Notes: a model not told the origin generated them from the sequence alone. DNA of 64,000 nucleotides from Candidatus Edwardsbacteria bacterium (GCA_031082425.1 JAVHLB010000006.1:128001-192000); one strand, 5' to 3'. Shown: positions 1-9,900, numbered from the stretch's first letter. Numbers and translations are program-made.

Positions 1-503
1 GCCATTATCTCACCGGCCTCCGACGGCCGGGCCGGGACCAGCTTGGTCTCGTTGGCCTGGGGGGCCTTGCACCACATCTCGTCGTAGGTGTTGACGATCT
101 TCATGCCCTTGGACTTTCCCAGGTGGATGGAGATCTTGTTGTAGGAGCCGGTGGCGTAGCGGATGTATTTGGGCTTGAACGACAGGGCCTTGACCCAGGT
201 GAAATCCTGGATGGCCCGGCCGATGCCGTGGCCCCGGAAGGTGGGATCCACCCGCAGCCCCTCCAGCCACAGCTCGCCCGGCCGGTGCTCGGTGATCTTG
301 CCCAGCCCGATGGCGGTGCCGTGCAGATCGGCCACAAAGAACATCCCTTTCCTGTCCTTGATCCACTGGTCCCACACCTCGGGGATGTAATCGCCCCACC
401 GCCCGAAGGTCTTCTGGCAGAAGTCCAGCACCGTGGCCTTGTCCGAAGGTTTGGCCTGGCGGAACCGGACGTCCTTTATCTCGAAATATTTTTTCTTTTT
501 CAT
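1..503 (-). CDS. GNAT-family N-acetyltransferase, 3' end cut by window edge
   Basis: I translated this from the ATG at 503, which follows an AGAGGG ribosome site. The protein starts MKKKKYFEIKDVRFRQAKPS and is open at the left edge of the window. About 167 residues are visible. The central part reads like the acetyl-CoA binding core of GNAT enzymes: a strand ending in GLRVDPTFRGHGIGRAI, where RGHGIG is the Q/RxxGxG/A pyrophosphate loop, preceded by a GLGKITEH strand. The substrate cannot be predicted; GNAT enzymes acetylate amines on small molecules or proteins. It is the last visible gene of the run that begins with the proline-rich protein at 6825. The missing C-terminus leaves exact family membership open. 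Confidence 0.75.
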   Translation of the reverse strand, partial: MKKKKYFEIKDVRFRQAKPSDKATVLDFCQKTFGRWGDYIPEVWDQWIKDRKGMFFVADLHGTAIGLGKITEHRPGELWLEGLRVDPTFRGHGIGRAIQDFTWVKALSFKPKYIRYATGSYNKISIHLGKSKGMKIVNTYDEMWCKAPQANETKLVPARPSEAGEIM

Positions 504-568
504 GGTATGTCCCTCTCTTTCCAAGTAAATTTTCTTTGCGTACTTTGCGTCTTCGCGGTTATTTATCC

Positions 569-1474
569 TCAGCCTCCGGCGCTTTCCACCTTGCTCCAGG
601 GCGTGAAGCCGTGCCCCAGCACCTCCTTGGCGTCGGTCACCACCATGAAGGCCTTGGGATCCAGGGCCTTCACGATCTCCCGGAGCTGGGCCAGCTCCCG
701 GCGGCTGACCACGCAGAACAGGATGGTCCTCTCGGTGCCCTTGTAGAATCCCCTGCCCACCCACATGGTGCCGCCCCGGTCCATTCCCAGCACCACCTCG
801 CCCCGGATCAGTTCGTAGTGGTCGGAGATGATATAGGCCGCCTTGTTATAAGAAGGGCCTTCTAATATGACATCCAGGATCCGGCCCGAGATATACAGGG
901 TGGTGAATCCCAGCAGGGCCAGGTCCACCTGCCGGAAGGTCAGACCGGCCAGGGCGATGATGAAGAAATCCACCATCATGATCCCCATGCCCGGGGTGAA
1001 GTTGGTGTGCTTGGCCAGGATCTGGGCCACGATGTCCGAGCCGCCGGTGGTGGCCTGGTGCCGGAAGGCCAGACCCAGCCCCACGCCCAGCAGCACCGCC
1101 CCGTAGATGGAGGCCAGAATGGTGTTCTGGGTGGCGGCCTTCAGGTGGAAGGTGGCCTGAAGGAAGTCCGTCAGAAACGAGGTCATTAACACCGCATAGA
1201 TGGTGCGGAACCCGAACTTCTTGCCGAATTCCATCAGCCCCCAGACGAACAGCGGGATGTTGATCACGAAGATCATGGTGCCCACCGGCAGTTTGAACAG
1301 GTAGTGGAAGATCAACGCCAGTCCGGCCGCCCCGCCGGCCACGATCTTGTGCGGCACCAGGAACAGGTCGTAGGACAGGGCCATGAAGGCCGCCCCCAGG
1401 GTTATCATGAAGAAATCCCAGATGACCTTGGGCAGCCGGGGCTTCACTATTATCCGTTTTATGTTTATATCCAT
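569..1474 (-). CDS. YitT family membrane protein (DUF161 plus DUF2179)
   Basis: This is a 301-residue integral membrane protein. After a short basic N-terminus (MDINIKRIIVKPRL) come about five hydrophobic segments in residues 15-210, with the family-typical GGAAGLALIFHYLF and ATTGGSDIVAQIL stretches. A soluble C-terminal domain of about 80 residues contains GRGFYKGTERTILFCVVSRR, which is the DUF2179 ligand-binding type domain. YitT proteins occur widely in bacteria and their transport function is not established. The gene begins 8 bases after the larC stop, so it is probably co-transcribed with the lar genes. A link to nickel or lactate metabolism would be speculation. Length and domain order are normal for the family. 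Confidence 0.9.
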   Translation of the reverse strand: MDINIKRIIVKPRLPKVIWDFFMITLGAAFMALSYDLFLVPHKIVAGGAAGLALIFHYLFKLPVGTMIFVINIPLFVWGLMEFGKKFGFRTIYAVLMTSFLTDFLQATFHLKAATQNTILASIYGAVLLGVGLGLAFRHQATTGGSDIVAQILAKHTNFTPGMGIMMVDFFIIALAGLTFRQVDLALLGFTTLYISGRILDVILEGPSYNKAAYIISDHYELIRGEVVLGMDRGGTMWVGRGFYKGTERTILFCVVSRRELAQLREIVKALDPKAFMVVTDAKEVLGHGFTPWSKVESAGG

Positions 1475-1482
1475 GGCAGATC

Positions 1483-2652
1483 TTACTTTTCTGATTTCCG
1501 GTAGGCCGCCATCGCGGCGCTGAATATTTTTCGCAGGGGCGCTTTAAACTTATGGGCCGCCGAAAGGCAGGAATCGTATTCCGGCTGGAACTTTTTCTCT
1601 CCCCCCGGCAGTTCCGCCACCTTGCCCTCAATGATGCCGTATTCCGTCCTGACCTTGACCGCCTTCCGGGAAATGACATAACGGTCAAGCGGCATCCGGC
1701 GGAGGCCCAAAGTGGTGGTCTCCCGCATGATGATGTCCACCGCCTTCTTTTCCTGGGACGGGTCGACCAGGGCCGAAAGCATCACCGCCGGGCGGTTCTT
1801 CTTCATCTGGATGGGCGTAAAATAGACGTCGGCGGCCCCGGCCCGGAAAAGCAGATCCATCACATAACCGCAGATCTGGGGATTCATGTCGTCGATGTTG
1901 GTCTCCAGAAGCACCATTTGTTCCAGATCTTTGCCCTCGGCATAAGATTCCCCCACCATCGCCCGCAGGATATTGGGCACCGGCAGGTCCATGGTGCCGG
2001 CCCCTTGGCCGACTGCTGTCAGTGACATCGGGGGCATCGGCCCGAAGGAATCGGCCAGATATGTCATCAAAAGTGCGCCGGTGGGGGTGGTCAGTTCGCC
2101 GGACAGTTCGTTCTGGTATATTTTGGCCTTCTTCAACAGCAGAGCGGTGGCCGGGGCCGGCACCGGCAGGAGGCCGTGGCGGCATTTGACCGTCCCCTTC
2201 CCTATGTTGAGCGGAGAGCAATATATTTTTTCAATGTCCAGATCGTCCAGGGCCAGCATGGTCCCGGCGATGTCGATGATGCTGTCGATGGCCCCCACTT
2301 CATGGAAGTGTATCTTATCGACCGCGGTCCGGTGCACCCCGGCCTCGGCCCGGGCCAATGTGGTGAAGGCTTCGATGATCCGCTTTTCGACCGTCGGTTT
2401 GAACTTTGCTTTTTTGATCAGGGCGGTGATCTGGGAAAGGTTGCGCTCCGGCTGTTCCCGGTATCTTACCTCCAGATGAAGTCCGCCCACCCCCTGTTTG
2501 GCCACCTGTTTGAGCCGGATATCCCAGCCGGAGACCGGGATCTTTTTCAGTTCCCGGAGGATCTTATTCCTGCCGGCTCCGGCGTCGATCAATGCCGCCA
2601 GGATCATGTTGCCCGAGACCCCGGTGGGGCAGTCGAAGAATATCGTTTTCAT
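1483..2652 (-). CDS. larC: Nickel pincer cofactor biosynthesis protein LarC
   Basis: This 389-residue protein starts MKTIFFDCPTGVSGNMILAA, the conserved N-terminus of the LarC (DUF111/TIGR00299) family. LarC is a CTP-dependent nickel insertase; it performs the last step in making the nickel-pincer nucleotide used by lactate racemase LarA. The motif KIHFHEVGAIDSIIDI near residue 120 carries conserved His and Glu residues, and LLETNIDDMNPQICG near residue 245 begins the C-terminal half. In Lactiplantibacillus plantarum larC is read through a programmed frameshift; here it is one continuous frame. The ATG overlaps the larB stop as ATGA, implying translational coupling. Upstream genes are larB and larE; no larA lies in the window. 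Confidence 0.93.
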   Translation of the reverse strand: MKTIFFDCPTGVSGNMILAALIDAGAGRNKILRELKKIPVSGWDIRLKQVAKQGVGGLHLEVRYREQPERNLSQITALIKKAKFKPTVEKRIIEAFTTLARAEAGVHRTAVDKIHFHEVGAIDSIIDIAGTMLALDDLDIEKIYCSPLNIGKGTVKCRHGLLPVPAPATALLLKKAKIYQNELSGELTTPTGALLMTYLADSFGPMPPMSLTAVGQGAGTMDLPVPNILRAMVGESYAEGKDLEQMVLLETNIDDMNPQICGYVMDLLFRAGAADVYFTPIQMKKNRPAVMLSALVDPSQEKKAVDIIMRETTTLGLRRMPLDRYVISRKAVKVRTEYGIIEGKVAELPGGEKKFQPEYDSCLSAAHKFKAPLRKIFSAAMAAYRKSEK

Positions 2653-3410
2653 TTCTTGCCGCCTTTCAGGATGGTGGCCGCCAGGTATCCGGCCCCGAAG
2701 CCGTTGTCGATGTTGACCACCGACACCCCCGGCGAACAGCTGTTGAGCATGGCCAGCAGGGCGGTGATCCCTCCGAAGCTGGCCCCGTAGCCCACGCTGG
2801 TGGGCACCGCGATCACCGGGCAGGCCACCAGGCCGCCCACCACGCTGGGCAGGGCGCCCTCCATTCCCGCCACGGCGACTATCACCTTGGCCTCCCGCAG
2901 TATATCGATCTTATCCAATAGGCGGTGAAGCCCGGCCACCCCCACATCCCACATCCTGACCATCCGGAACCCGAAGATCTCGGCGGTCAGGGCCGCCTCC
3001 TCGGCCACCGGTATGTCCGAGGTCCCGGCGGTGATGACCGCGGCATAGTCGCCGCTCTTTTTGTTCTTGACCCTGGCATTGGTGATGATCCTGGCCTGGG
3101 GATGATAGACCGCGCCGGGGCACAGCTTTTTGACCGCTTTGAAATGCGCTGTATCGGCCCTGGTGGCCATCACCAGCCCCTGCATCTTCCGGAAGATCAG
3201 GGCCGCCTGAGCCGGGGTCTTGCCCTGGCAGAATATCACCTCCGGCAGCCCCCGGCGCAGGGTCCGGTGGGTGTCGATGTTGGCGATGCCGATATCCTGG
3301 TAGGGCAGGGCCGCCAGCGTTTTCAGCACCTCCGGTTCGGAGATTTTTCCGGCCTTGTACTTTCGCAGCAACTCGTTAAGTTTTTCTTTTTGCATTTTTC
3401 TTTCCGTCAT
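2649..3410 (-). CDS. larB: Nickel pincer cofactor biosynthesis protein LarB
   Basis: This is a 253-residue protein of the LarB family, which carboxylates nicotinic acid adenine dinucleotide and hydrolyses its phosphoanhydride at the start of nickel-pincer nucleotide synthesis. The C-terminal half resembles PurE-type carboxylases: VITAGTSDIPVAEEAALTAE near residue 130, VAVAGMEGALPSVVGGLV near 175, and PVIAVPTSVGYGASFGG near 195. The start at 3410 has an AAGGGG ribosome site and overlaps the end of larE by 35 bases; a second in-frame ATG at 3395 is possible. The stop overlaps the larC start. The order larE-larB-larC is a tightly packed cofactor operon. Confidence 0.93.
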   Translation of the reverse strand: MTERKMQKEKLNELLRKYKAGKISEPEVLKTLAALPYQDIGIANIDTHRTLRRGLPEVIFCQGKTPAQAALIFRKMQGLVMATRADTAHFKAVKKLCPGAVYHPQARIITNARVKNKKSGDYAAVITAGTSDIPVAEEAALTAEIFGFRMVRMWDVGVAGLHRLLDKIDILREAKVIVAVAGMEGALPSVVGGLVACPVIAVPTSVGYGASFGGITALLAMLNSCSPGVSVVNIDNGFGAGYLAATILKGGKK

Positions 3411-4194
3411 CGTAACACCCCTTTTGATAACCGGCCAGATCGAGGGTCACGAATTTATATCCTGCCTCACGCAAGGATTCAAGGATTTTATTTTTTAATT
3501 TAAGCGCTTTATTGAATTGCACCTCCGGGATCTCGATCCGGGCCAGATCTCCGTGATGTCTAACCCGCAGATCGCTGAAACCTAATTTCTTTAGAAAAGC
3601 CTCTGAACTTCCGATCCTTCTAAGTTCTGGAACTTTTATTGTCCGGCCATAGGGAATTCGGGTGGCCAGGCAGGAATTCGACGAGGCATTCCAGTTGGGC
3701 AGGCCCATTTTTTTTGACAGAGCCCTGATCTCTGCTTTGGTCAGTCCGGCCTCGGCCAGCGGGCTTTTGATGCCGTATTTGACGGAAGCCGCCTTTCCGG
3801 GGCGATATTCCTTTAGATCGTCCGCGGTGCTGCCTTCAATGATAACTGATATCCCTTTTGTTTTAGCGATCTTTTTCATCTCCCGCCAAAGCAGGCTCTT
3901 GCAGTGATAGCACCTATCGGGGGGATTTGATATAAATATTCTGTCCTTTAATTCACCTGTTTTAATGGCCAGGAAATTTAGTTTGAATTTTCTGGCAATG
4001 GTTATGGCGGTCATTATTTCGTCTTCGGAGCGTATGGCTGAGACCGCCGTCACCGCCAGATGGTCTTCACCCATGACCTTCTTGGCCATCGCCGCCAGGA
4101 ATGTGCTGTCTATCCCGCCGGAATAAGCCACCAAAACACTGCCGTACCCCTTGAGCAAGAATGACAACTTTTTCTCTTTGTCCTTTAGACCCAT
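3376..4194 (-). CDS. larE: ATP-dependent sacrificial sulfur transferase LarE
   Basis: The 272-residue product has an N-terminal PP-loop ATPase motif, SGGIDST at residues 25-31, that binds ATP. LarE adenylates a carboxylate of the pyridinium intermediate and donates sulfur. In L. plantarum LarE the sulfur comes from Cys176; here Cys175 in the motif NSCLATRIPYG is at the equivalent place. A CYHC pair at residues 95-98 is also visible. Some LarE proteins instead carry an iron-sulfur cluster on three cysteines, and I cannot exclude that variant. The protein is full length for the family. It overlaps larB and is 34 bases from the phosphodiesterase gene upstream. Confidence 0.92.
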   Translation of the reverse strand: MGLKDKEKKLSFLLKGYGSVLVAYSGGIDSTFLAAMAKKVMGEDHLAVTAVSAIRSEDEIMTAITIARKFKLNFLAIKTGELKDRIFISNPPDRCYHCKSLLWREMKKIAKTKGISVIIEGSTADDLKEYRPGKAASVKYGIKSPLAEAGLTKAEIRALSKKMGLPNWNASSNSCLATRIPYGRTIKVPELRRIGSSEAFLKKLGFSDLRVRHHGDLARIEIPEVQFNKALKLKNKILESLREAGYKFVTLDLAGYQKGCYDDGKKNAKRKT

Positions 4195-4228
4195 GATCTT
4201 TTCTGAGTATTTGCGGATAAGCTATAAA

Positions 4229-4714
4229 TCATAGCTCTATGATCCGGCCGCTCATGTCGTCCAGCTCCACCACCGCGCAGGTCGGCTTGCCGGTAAGATA
4301 GCCGCAGGCCTCGCCGGGGTTGACCACCAGGGTCCCTTCTTCGAAGATGTCAACTTTATGAGTGTGCCCGTAGAGGATCAGGTCGTAGGTCCCGGCCTTG
4401 ATCAGGCTCTCCAGGCAGCGTGGCTCGTGCATCATGCAGATGCTCCGGTCGCCGATCTTCAACTCGTAAGGGCCGCTATGCAGTTCGAATCCCGCCTCCT
4501 CGAAGCGTTCCTTGAGATATATCTTCTCCCCGTCGTTGTTGCCGTAAACTGCTATTAGTTTGAGCCTGGCCTTGGCAAAGACCGGGACGATGAAGGGGGC
4601 CACGAAATCCCCGGCGTGAAGGACAATCTTAACGTCCTCGTCGAAGAAGGCTTCGCAGGCCTTCTGGCAGGCCTCCAGGTTATCGTGGGTATCGGAGATC
4701 AGACCAATCTTCAT
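4229..4714 (-). CDS. YfcE/MJ0936-type metallophosphodiesterase
   Basis: This 161-residue protein has the full set of metal-binding motifs of calcineurin-like phosphoesterases: ISDTHDN at residues 6-12, HAGDF near 34, YGNND near 58, and YGHTH near 115. The small size and motif spacing match the YfcE/MJ0936 group of manganese-dependent phosphodiesterases. The physiological substrate is unknown. It lies between mutM (40 bases upstream) and larE (34 bases downstream) on the same strand, so it is probably part of a mixed operon. I infer no specific tie to either neighbour. Confidence 0.88.
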   Translation of the reverse strand: MKIGLISDTHDNLEACQKACEAFFDEDVKIVLHAGDFVAPFIVPVFAKARLKLIAVYGNNDGEKIYLKERFEEAGFELHSGPYELKIGDRSICMMHEPRCLESLIKAGTYDLILYGHTHKVDIFEEGTLVVNPGEACGYLTGKPTCAVVELDDMSGRIIEL

Positions 4715-4754
4715 AGCTTTCTTCCCCTGTTATCTATTCACTATAATCTATTGA

Positions 4755-5573
4755 CTATCTCTGGCATTTGGGGCACCAATACGTCCCCCGGCCCCGGAAT
4801 ATCTCCTTGACGATGGTCCCGCCGCAGCGACGGCATTTGGTCCCCTGCTTGCCATAGACCCGGTGCTTGACCTGGAACCAGCCCTTCTTGCCCTGCCCAT
4901 CGCGGTAGGTGTCCACCGAGCTCCCCCGGGCGGCGATGGCTTCCCCGAGGACCTGAAAGATGGCATGATGGAGTTTTTTTATTTCCGGCCCGCTCAGCTG
5001 GTTGGCCGGACGCTGGGGAGCGATGCCCGCCCGATGCAGGGCCTCCGCGGCATAGATGTTGCCCAGCCCGGCGATGATGGCCTGGTCCAGCAGCAGAGGC
5101 TTGATCGGCCCCCTGCGCCCGCCCAGGCGCTCCTTCAACGCTTCGGGAGTGAAATCTTTCTCCAGCGGCTCCGGCCCCATCTTTTGAAGCGACGGGATGC
5201 TGCCGGCATCGCGGGCCAGTTCGATGGATCCGAATTTGCGCTGGTCGGAGAACACCAATCTCCTGCCGCCGCTAAAGTAAAAGATGATTCTGGCCGCCCT
5301 GGGCAGAGAATCACCTTTTTGCTGGTATTGCAGCACTCCGGTCATTTTCAGGTGGACCACCAAAACCTTCCCGGTGTCCAGATGAAGGATCAGATATTTG
5401 CCCCTCCGGTCGAACCGGATGAAACTTCTCCCCGAGATCCCGCCAAGAAACCCTTTGGGAGTTGCGCCCTTCAGCGAGCTGGCGTTGAGTATATCCACCC
5501 GTTCGATCCGCTTTCCGGCAAGGCTCCGGGTCAGGTCCCGGCGGACCGTTTCAACCTCCGGCAGTTCCGGCAT
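4755..5573 (-). CDS. mutM: Formamidopyrimidine-DNA glycosylase (Fpg/MutM)
   Basis: The 272-residue protein starts MPELPEVETVRRDL. After removal of Met, Pro1 is the catalytic nucleophile and Glu2 its partner in removing 8-oxoguanine and other oxidised purines and nicking the DNA. The helix-two-turn-helix region is seen in LLDQAIIAGLGNIYAAEALH near residue 165. The C-terminal zinc finger has the pairs CRRC and CPKC. The length is normal (about 270). Lys residues of the LKMTGVL stretch near residue 75 belong to the catalytic core. The start is fixed by the conserved N-terminus; the gene begins 4 bases after the stop of the proline-rich protein upstream. Confidence 0.96.
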   Translation of the reverse strand: MPELPEVETVRRDLTRSLAGKRIERVDILNASSLKGATPKGFLGGISGRSFIRFDRRGKYLILHLDTGKVLVVHLKMTGVLQYQQKGDSLPRAARIIFYFSGGRRLVFSDQRKFGSIELARDAGSIPSLQKMGPEPLEKDFTPEALKERLGGRRGPIKPLLLDQAIIAGLGNIYAAEALHRAGIAPQRPANQLSGPEIKKLHHAIFQVLGEAIAARGSSVDTYRDGQGKKGWFQVKHRVYGKQGTKCRRCGGTIVKEIFRGRGTYWCPKCQR

Positions 5574-5577
5574 GGCC

Positions 5578-6825
5578 TCAGCTGTCCTCGCCCAGGTTCT
5601 TCATATCGTTCTCCAGGGCATCCAGCTCGGCCAGCAGGTCATCGGCCTCGCTGAGGGTATTCTCGTTCCTGGCCCTGATGGCCTGGTCAGCCTCGGCCGA
5701 CTCCTGTTCTCCGGCAATGGACTCAGGCAGCTCGATCTTTATTTCGGGGATGCCGGTTTCCGGCTGGCTCATTTCGGAGGGGAACACTATCTCCGGACCC
5801 CCGGGCTCATCTATCTGGATGGGGGCCATCTGCGCCGGGGGATGGGCCTGCGGGGCGTTCATCCCGGCGTACTCCTGGATCAGCGTCCGCTGGCGCTCCC
5901 GAAGCTGAGACATCTGCTCCTCAAGCTCGTGGTTCCTGGCGGTCAGTTCCTCGTTGCGGTCCCTCAGGTCCTTGAGGACCTTCTCCCATTTCTGCCGCTG
6001 GTCCTGGTACTTGAGCTGGATCTCCTGGATCTTGGCCTGCACCTCCACCCGCCCCTGGGCCATGGCGTTCTGGACATCGTTCTGGCGCTGGGCCTGCATC
6101 TGCTGGATTTGAACCTGCATCTCGGAACGGGTCCGGGCCACCGCGCCCTGGATCTCGCTGTGGTGCTTAAGCTCCAGCTGATCGATCTGGTCCTGCATCT
6201 CCTGGCGGACCTCGTTGACCGCGGCTTCGATCTGCTTATAGGTAGACTGCACCGCAGCCGGGGCGGCTGGCACAACCGGCTGAACCGGCGGAGCAGCAGG
6301 CCTGGGAGCCGCTTGCAGGGGAGGCGGGGCCGGCGCTTCCTGAATGGGCATCCTGGGCGGTGGCTGCGGTGCGCTGGCGGCCGGGGGCGCTGGCGGCCGG
6401 GGCGCCATTTGCTGCGGCGGCGGTTGCGGTATATTGGCGGCCGGAGGCGCTGGCGGCCGGGGGGCCATTTGCAGCGGCGGCGGTTGCGGTATATTGGCGA
6501 CCGGAGGTGCCGGCGGCCGGGGCGCCATTTGCTGCGGCGGTGGCGGCGGAGCTGCTCTGGGCATGGCCGGAGCCTGGGGCGGCGGAGCGGCCGGGGCCGG
6601 ACCCTCATCGGTCACGATCTTGCCGAAGATATCATCCAGTTCGTCGTCCAGACCGGCGCCCAGCAGTCCGCCGGCGCTGGGCATGCCGGCAGGCTTTCCT
6701 ATCGGAGTCCTGGCGGCCGGGGCTTGACCCGGAGCGCCGGGCCTAGCTACGGGCTTAGGAGCAAGATTAGTAAGCCAGGCGTTAAACTGCCCCGCATCCT
6801 TTTGTTTGTCTTCCGGTGGTACCAT
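5578..6825 (-). CDS. Proline-rich coiled-coil protein with 20-residue tandem repeats
   Basis: I do not recognise this 415-residue protein. Residues 1-75 are mixed and include an acidic patch, LDDELDDIFGKI. Residues 80-190 are almost all Pro, Ala, Gln and Met, with three 20-residue units of the type QQMAPRPPAPPVANIPQPPP. Residues 195-320 form a strongly charged Gln/Glu/Arg-rich segment with heptad character, predicted to be a long coiled coil. The C-terminus (320-415) is acidic and ends in a second short helical segment, LLAELDALENDMKNL. No signal peptide or membrane segment is visible, so it is probably cytoplasmic, perhaps a scaffold or polar-localisation protein; that is inference. An AAAGG site precedes the ATG. 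It lies next to mutM. Confidence 0.7.
   Translation of the reverse strand: MVPPEDKQKDAGQFNAWLTNLAPKPVARPGAPGQAPAARTPIGKPAGMPSAGGLLGAGLDDELDDIFGKIVTDEGPAPAAPPPQAPAMPRAAPPPPPQQMAPRPPAPPVANIPQPPPLQMAPRPPAPPAANIPQPPPQQMAPRPPAPPAASAPQPPPRMPIQEAPAPPPLQAAPRPAAPPVQPVVPAAPAAVQSTYKQIEAAVNEVRQEMQDQIDQLELKHHSEIQGAVARTRSEMQVQIQQMQAQRQNDVQNAMAQGRVEVQAKIQEIQLKYQDQRQKWEKVLKDLRDRNEELTARNHELEEQMSQLRERQRTLIQEYAGMNAPQAHPPAQMAPIQIDEPGGPEIVFPSEMSQPETGIPEIKIELPESIAGEQESAEADQAIRARNENTLSEADDLLAELDALENDMKNLGEDS
6361..6540 (-). repeat. 60-bp tandem repeat, three copies, inside the proline-rich gene
   Basis: Three consecutive 60-bp units (6361-6420, 6421-6480, 6481-6540) differ at only a few positions. Each encodes one 20-residue Pro/Ala-rich unit in frame. 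The copies are similar enough at DNA level to allow slippage and length change. Confidence 0.85.
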
Positions 6826-6896
6826 ATATCTAACCTTTCAAAATTTGCCGATTTGGTATCTCGTTTATAAAAACTTTAGATCCTCTTGAATATCCA

Positions 6897-6933
6897 TCCG
6901 TGTGAATCTGCAATTATCCGTCGAATCCGTGTC
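6897..6933. repeat. Dispersed intergenic repeat fragment (ATCCGTGT family)
   Basis: Just downstream of secA, this short stretch carries several ATCCGTG-type words ending in GAATCCGTGTCC. The same words recur at 37470-37490 and 61944-62024. It may be a degraded copy of a dispersed intergenic element. Confidence 0.5.
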
Positions 6934-9900
6934 CTATTTCCCCACTCCGCAGCACTTTTTGTACTTCTTTCCGCTGCCGCAGGGGCAGGGATCGTTGCGC
7001 CCCACGTCCGGGCCGGACTTGACCACCGGAGCCTGTTTGGGCCGGCCCTCCTCGTCGCGGGGGATCATTCTCCGGGCGGCCGGGGCCTGGCTGCCGTCCT
7101 CGATCGGCCCGGCCGCCGTTGGCGCGGCCAATTCCGGCTTGAAGGCGGTCATGGCCATCGGCCTTGACTGGGGCGGTGCCACGTTCACCGGGTGGGCCTT
7201 GAACAGCAGTTCGATGGTGGCCGAATCGATGGTATTATTCAGCTCCATGAACATGATATAGCTTTCCTTCTTGTACTCTATCAGGGGATCCTTCTGCCCG
7301 TAGGCCCTCAGGCCGATGCCCTCCTTGATGGCGTCCAGGTTGCTCAGATGCTCCCGCCACTTCTCGTCTATGGTCTGCAGCAGGGCAAAGTGCTCGATCC
7401 GCCTCATCAGTTCGGACCCCAGACTTTCCTCCTTCTGCCGGTATCTCTCCCGGACCGCTTCTTTGAGGTATTTCTCCAGCGAATCTATGGTCATCCCGTG
7501 ATACTGGTCCTGGGAGACCGAGAGGTCCATCAGAAAATGCCGGCGCAGTTCGTCCTTGATGCCGCCCCAGTTCCAGTTCTCGGGATATTCCTTTTCATCG
7601 GTATCGGCGGCCAGGATGGCATCCACCACCCGGTCCATCATCTCGGCGATCTTGTCCTGGAGATTCTCGTCGGTCAGGGCCTCGTGCCTTATCTGGTAGA
7701 TGGCCTCGCGCTGCCGGTTCATGATGTCGTCGTATTCCAGCAGGTGCTTGCGGATGTCGAAATTGTGGCCCTCCACCCGTTTCTGGGCGGTGCCGATCTG
7801 GCGGGTCAGCAGGGGATGGGTGAGCACCTCGCCCTCTTCGGCCCCCAGCTTCTCCATCACCCCGGCGATGCGCTCCGATCCGAACAGCCGCATCAGGTCG
7901 TCCTCCAGCGACAGGAAGAAGCGGGACGATCCGGGATCGCCCTGCCGCCCGGCCCGGCCCCTCAGCTGCCGGTCTATGCGGCGCGATTCGTGCCGTTCGG
8001 TGCCGATGATGTGCAGTCCGCAGGGGACCTTCTCCCGGCATTTCAGCGTCTCATAGTGCGGACACTGATCCGGGGAGCCGTCATCGCTGACCAGCCGGCA
8101 GTGCGGGCTCTTGACCACCCCCGGGCCCAGCTTGATGTCGGTGCCCCGCCCGGCCATGTTGGTGGCGATGGTCACCGCCTTGGGCTGCCCGGCATTGGTG
8201 ACGATCTCGGCCTCTTTCTGGTGGTGCTTGGCGTTGAGCACCTTGTGATCGATGCCCTTGCGGGCCAGCATCCGGGAGAGGGTCTCCGAGACCTCCACCG
8301 ACACCGTGCCCACCAGCACCGGACGGCCGGCCAGGTGCATCTGCTCGATCTCGTCGATGACGGCATTGTATTTTTCGCGCCTGGTCCGGTAGATCACGTC
8401 GTCGTAATCGGAGCGCCGGATGGGCTTGTTGGTGGGCACCACCGCCACATCCAGCTTGTATATCTCGAAGAACTCCGAGGCCTCGGTCTCGGCGGTGCCG
8501 GTCATGCCGGCCAGCTTGGCATACATCCGGAAATAGTTCTGGATGGTGACGGTGGCCAGGGTCTGGGTCTCCCGCTCGATGGCCACGTTCTCCTTGGCCT
8601 CGATGGCCTGGTGCAGGCCGTCGGAATATCTACGGCCCGCCAGGATCCTCCCGGTGAACTCGTCCACTATCAGCACCTTGCCGTCGCTGACCACGTATTC
8701 CACGTCCTTCTCGAACAGGGAATAGGCCCGCAGCAGCTGTCCGATGTTCTGGTTCTTCTCCGACCGCTCGGAGAAGGTCAGCTCCAGCTTGATCCGGGCC
8801 TCGGCCTTCTGGGCCTCGCTCAATGATTCGTCGCTGTTGATCCGGTGCATCTCCTCGGACATGTCGGGGATGATGAACAGCTCCGGCTCCTTGGGGGAAA
8901 TGGTCTGGCGCCCCTTCTCGGTCAGGTCCACCACGTGCGATTTCTCGTCGATGGAGTAGAACAGCGGCTCGTCCAGCTCCCACATCTTCTTGTCCCGGAT
9001 GTAGTCGTTCTCCACCTCCTGCATCAGCCGCTTGTTCTTGCCGTCCTGCAGCAGCTTGGAGAGCTTCTTGTTCTTGGGCCCGCCCCGGTAGGCCTGCAGC
9101 AGCTTGATGCCGGCCTGGTACTCCTCGCCCTCGGCCAGCAGTTTCTCGGCCTCGGCGGTGATCCGGTTGACCAGCAGGATCTGGCTCTCCACCAGTCGTT
9201 CCACCGGCCGCTTCAGCTGGTCATAGCGGTGGGTGGAGTGCTCCACCGGCCCGGAGATGATCAGCGGGGTGCGGGCCTCGTCGACCAGGATGGAATCCAC
9301 CTCGTCGATGATGGCGTAATAATGCTCCCGCTGGACGCACTGCTCCAGGCTGCCAGCCATGTTGTCCCGCAGGTAATCAAAGCCGAATTCGTTGTTGGTG
9401 CCGTAGACGATGTCGCACTGGTAGGCATCCCGGCGCTCCTGGGTGCCGGGCTCGGTGTCATCCAGGCAGCCCACCGTCAGGCCCAGGTACCGGTAGATCT
9501 GGCCCATCCACTGGCTGTCGCGCCGGGCCAGGTAGTTGTTGACCGTCACCAGGTGCACCCCGCGCCCGCTTAGGGCGTTCAGGTAGACCGGCATGGTGGC
9601 CACCAGGGTCTTGCCCTCCCCGGTGGCCATCTCCGCGATCTTGCCCTGGTGCAGGACTATGCCCCCCAGCAGCTGGACGTCGAAGGGCACCATCTCCCAG
9701 GGAAGCTCCATGCCCACCACCGTCCAGCTTTTTCCCGTATGGCGGCGGCAGGCCTCCTTGACCACGGCAAAGGCCTCGGGCAGAAGCTCGTCCAATATTT
9801 CCTGGTCGTCCCGCCCCTGCTGGCGTTCCTGGACGATCCTGGCCTTGAACTGGGCGGTCTTGCCCTGGAGCTCGGACTCCGAGAGATCTTTATATTCCTC

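Noticed and set aside
6361..6540. Three evenly spaced repeats that could suggest a CRISPR array
   Set aside because: There are no spacers; the 60-bp units are contiguous and encode in-frame 20-residue protein repeats.
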